From Zygnema cylindricum (Eukaryota; Streptophyta; Zygnematophyceae; Zygnematales; Zygnemataceae), in assembly GCA_037447655.1 (NCBI GenBank), contig JBBHKE010003042.1, positions 1 through 64,000 of the forward strand: a stretch of 64,000 bases of DNA. The letters run 5' to 3'. The notes beneath the pieces are model-generated. The model saw only the letters and a program-made list of their open reading frames with translations. It was not told the DNA's origin and made no database searches. Position 1 is the stretch's first letter, and each line of letters opens with the position of its first letter. Of this stretch, positions 57,491 through 64,000 are shown piece after piece. Made by a program: the position numbers and the translations under genes.

Positions 57491-58190
57491 GGGTAGCGTT
57501 CCATCAGTCGTTTCTGTTATCGTACGGTCCGGGTTAATTGAGTCGATGTTCCATCACGTAGAGTCTGTAAACCACGTGTTATATATTGAGTGGCACCACG
57601 TGGGTTTTGATCGGATATTTAAAATCTTTTAAAATCTTCACACCGATAAATTTCACTTCAAATCTTCACTTGCGTACCATGTACCTGCGTATACTTAAGT
57701 CATAATACGACAGAACTTTTGTACTTTTTGCAAACGCCAGTCTTTTACGCCAGCTCATATTTTAGGGTTTCTATTTTCGAACATGACGAAAATCCTCTAC
57801 CGGAAATAGTGTGACGAAAGAGCGTTGCCAGAAATAGCGCGACGAAGGACCGTTTCGAGATTACTTTTTTAATTTTGAGTTGCATTTTGAAAAGTACATA
57901 CCATGTGCAAATTTTGTCAATGTTCGTTGGTTGTCCATCGTGACACGTAGCTTAATCGTCCAGCGTGTAGCGATTAATTTTTTTCTGTATCTGCCAACCC
58001 ACCTCTCACCAGGTACGTTGGCACCTACAGACAAAAATTAAGCGAACTCCTCGCGGATGGATATCCGACTGTCAGCGTTACCTCCAAGACCTTCGGAGAG
58101 TATTGGCAAGATTCTCTCTAATGTTGTTTCGCGTATAAAAACAAATTAAGCGGTACGGTTTAGTACGGATAGTCGGGGATTTCTGTAAAC
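57491..58190. mobile_element. Family H MITE, copy 3, cut by a family T element
   Basis: Starts GGGTAGCGTTCCATCAG after TTA. A hairpin lies 494 bp in (57985-58030), like the 504 bp from the right end in copy 1. Sequence 58075-58190 (TATTGGCAAGATTCTCT, TAATGTTGTTTCGCG, GGGGATTTCTGTAAA) matches the reverse complement of copy 1 near its left end. The final ~25 bp are absent; a family T element begins at 58191. Confidence 0.7.
57985..58030. other. Imperfect hairpin in family H copy 3
   Basis: CTGTATCTGCCAACCCACCT and AGGTACGTTGGCACCTACAG around a six-base loop, 16 of 20 positions paired. Same relative position as the perfect hairpins of copies 1 and 2. Confidence 0.7.
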
Positions 58191-58716
58191 TACACCGCGA
58201 ATCGTAATTAGCGTTTTGTACGCGAATTTCGTCGCCCCAAATTTTGACTGTATAACCCTACATAATTCTAAATTATTCTTTACACTATTTAAGGTACTAA
58301 TGGAATCAACGTTAACAACTCTAATATAGTGCCGTTTTAAATAGTGTGGCGTACGGTCGGTGTCTGACCGTGCAAAATTGTATGCTATTAACTAAAAGGT
58401 ACAAAAAACGATTTCATACGAGCCGATATCATGTAACTGCATTTTCACAAACCTGCACAAACCGCGCAGTGCAAACGTCATAGTGACGTGAAAATGTACG
58501 TTTTGTCAGATTCTGTACGTGTACCTAATTTACAGTAAAGATATCAGCGCGGATAATTAGTACGGAAATAAACCCAAATTAGAGTTGTTGATAAATTAGA
58601 GCAAAATTTGTTTTTAGAAAATTGATTACACAAATTAGAGTTAAAAACTCTAATTATATATATTTGCGTTTTTTTACTCTAATTATTTCTTTACTCTAAT
58701 TACGATTCGCGGTGTA
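58191..58716. mobile_element. TA-flanked TIR element (family T), 526 bp
   Basis: Ends CACCGCGAATCGTAATTAGCG and TAATTACGATTCGCGGTG with TA outside both. No ORF. It directly abuts the family H sequence on its left. Confidence 0.8.
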
Positions 58717-60202
58717 CTTACATCCTTGCAAACAATGATCTCAGCATTGTGTCAGAAACGGAATAATAGAAAAAAGAAAAAAAAATACAAAAAAAAACAA
58801 AATCCTGCAGTGTAATAGACACTTACTCTAAAGCTTATCCAGGGGGAGATAAGGGGAAAGGGACAGAGGGTGGCAAATAAATAGAGGGAGAAAAGGAGAG
58901 ATCAGAGGTAGGGTGAAAGGGGTGGAGGGATGCGGGAGAGGGATGGAGAGAGGCAGAAAGGCAAGGAGGCAAAGAAGGAGAAAGGGAAGAATGGAAAGGA
59001 GGGGGAAAGAGGGAGAAATGAAAGATGGAGAGAGATGACTAATAAGTAATAACGGAATTAGAGGGATCCTAGATTCCAAAGCTAAGCGATTCAAGGTGTA
59101 CTGTTCCTTACTACAGTTCCAGACCGTACAGAAACGTGATGTGACGTAACATGACGATAGGCAGTCTCCAAATCGAAATCGGACGAGTGTGCACGGAGAA
59201 AAAATGATTTGAAGTGGAGAAAAAATAATGAAGCTAATAGCAGTATACAGGGTGTTTTACATTTCACTCAACAAACCCTAAAAAGTAATTTCCGAAGATC
59301 TTTTTTTTTTTGTTTCAAAGACAATTTTTTGAGTGAGTCGTCATTCTACAAACCACATTAAAAATGGTATTCCAAACCCTAAAACGACATTTTCTAAAGA
59401 AAAAAACAAAAAAACATAAAAATACAACAAACATGATTTACGTAGATACAACAGGCTGGGAAAAATCGTATAAACCCTAAAAAAACCCTTGAAAGAAAAC
59501 ATTAAAAACCCGAAAACACCACAAAAACCTGAAAGCCATAAAACCTCTCTTCTACAAAAAAAAAGTCTTACCATCACTGCTTTAGTGGAAATCCTGGATG
59601 CAGAATGCCCTGCCTGGCTCCAGGTGGTGGCACGTGGCATCCTTGCAATGCAAGAAGCGGAAGACAGAGACGTCGATGATGACGTCACTCTAGTACGACA
59701 ACCATGAGATACCAGAGACCGGGATAGGACAGACGATGAAGCTGAGATAGTGGCAGCCATAGCTGCGACTACTGCTAAAGAAAAGAAAGTCACAAAAAAA
59801 AAGCACAGGAGAGGTGAGAGGTAAAAGGAGAAAAGAGAAAAAGAGAAAGGAGAAAGAATAAAGGGCAGGGAGGGACAGAAAGCTTTTGAGATTCAAAAGG
59901 TTTGGATAGAGCTTCATCCGTACAGGATGTGGCACGGTATACCGTACTTCATATGGTACGGCGGACCAGGTTTTGGCAGAGGAATAATTTCCATAAATTA
60001 CGAAGGCTCGATGTCGGACGATCAAAAGAATGTGGTACATCTTGCACGTCCGATTTTAGAGTATAATTTACTTTTTTGAGAAACTATGAAACATTCTGGC
60101 CCTCCGATTTAGCTACTTTAGGATACAGCCGTACTGACTGGCTTCATTTCTGGATTGCCATACAGTACACACCGTGAATCGCTATTAGGGTCATAGTTCA
60201 AA
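58717..60202. other. Intergenic sequence with purine tract, no gene accepted
   Basis: 58840-59040 is G/A-rich (GGGAGA, AAGGAG units). 59160-59245 resembles the family T interior. A minus-strand ORF at 59341-59793 (150 codons) has a Ser/Ala-rich start and hydrophobic end but no recognised family, so it stays unassigned. A family T left end (TACACACCGTGAATCGCTATTAG) is at 60168-60189. Confidence 0.45.
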
Positions 60203-61055
60203 ACCATAGTTGTTCAAAACGTATTCTACGCACGATTCGAACGCGCGTACAATACGTAGAAACTGGAGAGGTCGATTTGAAAAAATCGTAAAAAACGTTA
60301 ATGATTTTTTTCCGTACAAATCTGTATATGTTAAAAAAATGAATTGAACATGTACCGCAGTTTGTATGCTTTCCGTCACATGAGTGGTTAAAATTATTAA
60401 ATTAATATGTATTCAAGATATTGTCACACTTCACGTGTGCCTCGGAAAATCTACATCAACTAGTTAAGGACATAAATTTATGAATCCTAGGCGACGTGTA
60501 CTAAAGGCGCAGGTTCGATTCCTACGAAATTCTATTTTATTGTCATATTAACTGTCGTTTACAGACAGGCAGCCATGGCCTTCTCTCCCTACCTCTCAGA
60601 CGGCTTCAACGGCAGTTTACTAACTACTGCCGTGGCGTCGGTAATGGCGTCTTCCTTGAATTTTCGCATTCAACTGTTGAAGTATTTATGGCGGCTCCTT
60701 TTCGAAAACTTGAAGAAGACGCCCGTACACATTTTGAACTTACGGCGCTCAAATAGTGTGACGCAGCATCGTCTCTTTTGGAAATGTCCGTAGACGTGAC
60801 GATATTTTCCCGTACATTCCGTGTACATTCTGTTCAGTTTACTGAACAGAAAGTACGGATACGTGCATCGAATCTTTTCGTCACTCCGTACAGTTTCCGT
60901 AAAAAATCGAACAGTTACCGTAATTTGTCTATAGGTTGCCGTAAAATCGCAGTTTCAGTTTACAGTAGACGTTTTTTTGCGATTTTTTGAAAAGTCACGT
61001 ACAATAAGTAGAAACTGGAAAAAAGGAAAAAAAAACGCGCGTATTGAACAACTAG
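60203..61055. mobile_element. Repeat family R5, copy 2
   Basis: Begins CATAGTTGTTCAAAACG and ends TTGAACAACTAGG. Matches 37311-38075 but contains an extra tRNA-like stretch near 60455-60530 and more sequence around an ATGGCC near 60572. Likely the same TIR-type family. Confidence 0.55.
60455..60530 (+). other. tRNA-like stretch, not a functional tRNA
   Basis: CAACTAGTTAAGG (A-box-like) and GCAGGTTCGATTCCTACG (a good T arm and B box) at tRNA-like spacing. The acceptor and D stems do not pair well by eye. Possibly a SINE head or tRNA pseudogene inserted in the R5 repeat. Confidence 0.35.
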
Positions 61056-61063
61056 GTTCAAAA

Positions 61064-61623
61064 CATAGTTCAAAAGTAGGTGAAAGTAGGCCCATACAAT
61101 ATGCCTATTGTACACAAAACATACAATATGGCCTTAAGACCCATATTGTATTGGTCGCAAAATGAAAAATAATAGTAACAGGGTGAGTTGCACAACGATT
61201 GATAGAGAATTAAACGTCATGCCTAAATTTGGAAAACCATTCGGACAAATTAATATTTTTTCCGTGAGTTTTAAGGTGTTATTATTTGGACCGTCAGATT
61301 TGGACGATCGGACGGTCGCTGATCAAAGTAGCGATATAAGAAGATCACATGAAAAGCTCATAACACAACTTACGATAGGACTTACGTCCGCGTTTTTTTT
61401 TTTCCGGGTTTTTTTCCCGTAGAGTGTCATCCTACGCCGTGTTTCGCTAAAAAAATTCGTACGGCCGCGTGCGCTGTACTATGATGATACGTCAAATTCG
61501 TACGTTCGTACAAGAGTGTGCACAACGCACACACATAGAGTGTGCATACTCTACGCGAGTTTTGTGCCAAGTTTTGTGCGCCTACCAAAGGCCTACCATA
61601 AAAACGCCTACTTTTGAACTATG
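61064..61623. mobile_element. hAT-like MITE (family M), 560 bp, longest copy
   Basis: CATAGTTCAAAAGTAGG to CCTACTTTTGAACTATG, both ends intact. Interior landmarks as in 30316-30845. Flanking 8-mers are GTTCAAAA and GTTCCAAA. No transposase ORF. Confidence 0.75.
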
Positions 61624-61897
61624 GTTCCAAAGTAGGTGAAAGTAGGCCCATACAATAATATGCCTATTGTATGCAAAACATACAATATGACCTTAAGACC
61701 CATATTGCATTCGGACCTATTCGGACCAATTAAAACATTTGGACCAAATTTTTTTTTATCACCGTCAGATTTGGACGATCATACGGTCGCTGATCAAAGT
61801 AGCGATCAAAGAAGATCACATGAGAAGCCCATAACACAACTTACGATAAGGGCGCCAACCAAAGGCCTACCATAAAAACGCCTACTTTTGAACTATG
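61624..61897. mobile_element. hAT-like MITE (family M), adjacent short copy
   Basis: Starts GTTCCAAAGTAGGTG directly after the previous copy and ends CCTACTTTTGAACTATG. Internally deleted relative to the 560 bp copy. The left TIR is merged with the neighbour. Confidence 0.65.
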
Positions 61898-61903
61898 ATT
61901 AGG

Positions 61904-62643
61904 GTGCGTCTCTATGTACCTCAAACTTAGATTTTTTTTTTTTTTAGGGCAGATCCGGCGGACCCGGATTTCATGTGTCCCTATGTGTACCAAACGAAGT
62001 TGTCACTTAACGGCGTGACAATTGTATACGTCGACAATGCCCGTGATGGCTGTCGACAGTGTACAATTTGTGATGACGCACCAAACTGTAAAAAAATGCC
62101 CTTAGGACGTCGCAAGAATGTGAGGGTACGTGAGAGAGGCGACGTGTACGACTTGCTGGGGCGCCCTCATAGATTTCTCACGATTTCGTCAAATGGCATC
62201 GAAATTTTCATACCCTGGAATGGAAAAGTCCGTACCAAACGAAACGCGACAAAACACAACAAATTGTGTACTTTGATGGACGCAAACGGACAAAACATAA
62301 CGAATAATGTACCTTTCACCGTCGCTTGAATTTGTTTGAAATTTTTGTAAGAAGTTTTCCACGTGCGAATACGTATTCCTATTTGTTTCTGAAAAATACT
62401 TTGTTTTAAAACACATCGGCCGTGTATTTTAAAGAAAGGTTTAAAGATGGCGTTTTTTGGCGTGGTCGTGGGTTGAAGAGCATAAGACAACAACATGTAG
62501 TACATTTTAAATTCGATGATGACGCAAAATGTACTTCTTTTTTTTATTTTTTTGTACGGTTGAAACTTACGCGGTACGGCTCTAAGTTTTACAAGAAAAT
62601 GACCGAAAAAAACCCTTACTTTGGCACACAGAGACGCACCCTT
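61904..62643. mobile_element. PIF/Harbinger-like MITE (family P)
   Basis: Ends GGGTGCGTCTCTATGTACC and GGCACACAGAGACGCACCC, flanked by TTA on both sides. About 740 bp, reverse complement of 31990-32745 in the interior. A 118-codon frame at 61973-62329 includes a segment shared with the other copy. No recognisable transposase. Confidence 0.75.
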
Positions 62644-62919
62644 AGTGTTAATGTTTTGTTTGTCACATAAAAAATCTTTTATCCATACACACTTATCGGA
62701 TTCTGAATCTGACGGTGGCGATTGAAAAGTAATATTCACAACTTCCGATTGGCGGTTTCAAATTGAAAATTTGACAATTGTCTACGGAGAAAAAATGTTT
62801 TAAGTGGCGAAATGTTATGGTTCGTTGTGGAAAGGACTAGTTGTGTTACATTTTGCGTCATGTTTTAGTTAGGGTTTTGATCATGGTTCTGTTGGTATTT
62901 GAGAATTTTCTAGGTCTTT
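62644..62919. other. Family T interior fragment and spacer
   Basis: 62645-62820 (TTAGTGTTAATGTTTTG, CACACTTATCGGATTCTGAA, TTTTAAGTGGCGAAA) resembles the interior of the 46645 copy, without TIRs. No gene. Confidence 0.5.
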
Positions 62920-63104
62920 ATAGAAAAAGAGCAAAGGCAATCTTTCCTTGACTCCCTTCTCCAAGCACCCACACTTGTTGTAGTTACTGAAGGCTTGATA
63001 GGGAGCTAGAGCCATGGCTGCCTAAGCTCACTAGAGAAGACCGGGGGTGGATTAGGTGGATTTACCAAAAGGTACTTGACAGACCCAGGAATTGATCCTG
63101 ATAC
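62920..63104 (-). repeat. tRNA-like repeat unit 1
   Basis: Shares ACACTTGTTG, AGTTACTGAAGG, CCATGGCTGCC and a damaged T arm (AGACCCAGGAATTGATCCTG) with unit 2 at 63180-63395, as a direct repeat about 230-240 bp apart. Unit 1 has lost the A-box part. Confidence 0.55.
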
Positions 63105-63303
63105 TGTTGAAATTCATAGATTTCTATAGTATTTTCTATGTTTAAAATGTTAGTATAAAAGAAAAAGAAAAAGGACAGACAACCTGCCTACACCTCCTCT
63201 CTCTAGCCCCCATACTTGTTGCAGTCACTGAAGGATAGAGAGAGTGGTTTATCCATGGCTGCCTTAGTTCAACAGGCAGATATTTTTAAGGCTACTAAAA
63301 ATA

Positions 63304-63392
63304 TACCTGACGGACCCGGGATTTGATCCCGGTACCTGCGGTTTGTCAAGCTGGCCGATCGTGGTCGGCTTTATCCTACTACACTAGGACCA
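63304..63392 (-). other. tRNA-like segment in the terminal LTR
   Basis: On the minus strand: A-box-like TAGTGTAGTAGGAT, an anticodon-arm-like hairpin GCCGA/TCGGC (63354-63369), and a perfect T arm CCGGG-ATCAAAT-CCCGG with seven-base loop (63316-63332). The region between is longer than a normal variable loop and the acceptor stem is unclear. The best tRNA-like fold in the window, but not a clean gene. Confidence 0.5.
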
Positions 63393-63417
63393 ATACTAAA
63401 TGTTATAGTATGTGATA

Positions 63418-63434
63418 GATATATATATATATAT
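63418..63434. repeat. AT dinucleotide microsatellite
   Basis: Run of alternating A and T within the LTR-like sequence. Confidence 0.8.
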
Positions 63435-64000
63435 TTAGAAAGGAGCAAATCCATTTAACTAAAACTGTGTACGGCGTGCATGGATACAGTTTTTTGAATG
63501 TACCAATTCAAAACGGATACCACGCATTTTGTTTCGACAACGAAACAAATATCGCGCAAGTATTTATTACGGCCAAGATTGCGTCTCGCTGCAAATCCAA
63601 CGGCGCACATCATCGCCGAAATCCCGGAGTAGTCACTTTGGCGTTTAGTGACGTGGCATGATCTGGAGCCACGTGGAGAGATGACATTCGGTCATAGGAA
63701 TTCCGAGGAATGTACGGACGAGTGAAAAGGAGACACGCGTCCGCTTAATAGTCTTGTCGTACATAGGCCGTACAAAAGGTACGCCGGCAGTAGTACTTTT
63801 TGTTACGGTACAGTAATCTGATTGGTCCGTACTTTAGTAGATAGAAGTTATTAGAGGGAATCAGGACTTAGAAAATTTTGGTAGGCTGCCACCTCTCCCT
63901 TTGAGAGTTTGTACAAATTGGCATTTTTACTGCCTCATAACTAATCGCCTGGTTGGGCGTTTTCAGAGATTCTTTTTCCTACGGACTCAGGGGAGTCCAG

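Larger units (their letters stand above)
63105..64000 (+). mobile_element. Copia-type LTR, left part, running off the window
   Basis: Begins TGTTGAAATTC as in element B. It carries a reverse-oriented tRNA-like segment, then the conserved landmarks GATTGGTCCGTACTTTAGTAG, GGTAGGCTGCC, GAGAGTTTGTA, GATTCTTTTTCC and the inverted repeat GGACTC/GAGTCC at 63983-63998. It is closer to the LTR at 1-773 than to element B in several blocks. The internal region would lie beyond the window if this is a 5' LTR. Confidence 0.6.

Noticed and set aside
59341-59793. 150-codon minus-strand ORF with hydrophobic end
   Set aside because: Ser/Ala start and Phe/Leu-rich end look compositional; no recognised motif or splice context.
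63304-63392. Functional tRNA gene on the minus strand
   Set aside because: T arm is good, but the variable region is too long and no acceptor stem could be paired.
1-64000. CRISPR arrays, bacterial operons, rRNA genes
   Set aside because: No regularly spaced identical repeats, no ribosome-binding-site-led gene clusters and no rRNA-like conserved sequence were found.

Overview
The window looks like nuclear DNA of a plant or close streptophyte relative. It has spliced genes with GT-AG introns of roughly 0.2-1.3 kb, plant-type Ty1/copia and Ty3/gypsy (chromovirus) LTR retrotransposons, many small TIR elements in AT-rich spacers, and proteins of families known from plants. No prokaryotic operons, CRISPR arrays, intact tRNA or rRNA genes were seen. 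The species cannot be fixed from this sequence.

Layout. 1-11.8 kb holds nested copia elements. Element A carries the tail of another LTR inside its 5' LTR. A complete element B (5463-11594, GGAAG target duplications) sits inside the 3' LTR of A. 14.65-19.98 kb, minus strand, is a nine-exon gene for an EF-hand mitochondrial carrier (705 aa). 23.4-30.3 kb, minus strand, is a decayed chromovirus with gag, protease, RT, RNase H, integrase, chromodomain and an extra acidic/coiled-coil ORF before its 3' LTR. 30.3-41 kb is gene-free and built from nested MITEs (hAT-like with 8-bp duplications, PIF/Harbinger-like with TTA/TAA duplications, TA-duplicating elements) and a long inverted repeat. 41.96-49.28 kb, plus strand, is an eight-exon gene for a 489-aa protein with a Met/Gln-rich N terminus and a C-terminal zinc ribbon, family not recognised. 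51.5-57.0 kb, minus strand, is an eight-exon lipid phosphate phosphatase gene (383 aa) with all three PAP2 motifs. 57.5-64 kb is again MITEs, then tRNA-like units and the start of another copia-type LTR that runs off the window.

The three cellular genes are unrelated in function: a Ca2+-regulated mitochondrial transporter, a protein of unknown role, and a membrane lipid phosphatase. Exon boundaries were set by hand from splice sites and reading phase; all three models close without frame conflict. The retroelements are inactive by sequence (stops, frameshifts, changed catalytic residues). The most unusual material is the chromovirus extra ORF, primer sites in both copia elements that match the anticodon region of initiator tRNA-Met, reverse-oriented tRNA-like modules inside copia LTRs, and a MITE family with a subterminal hairpin whose two arms change together between copies.
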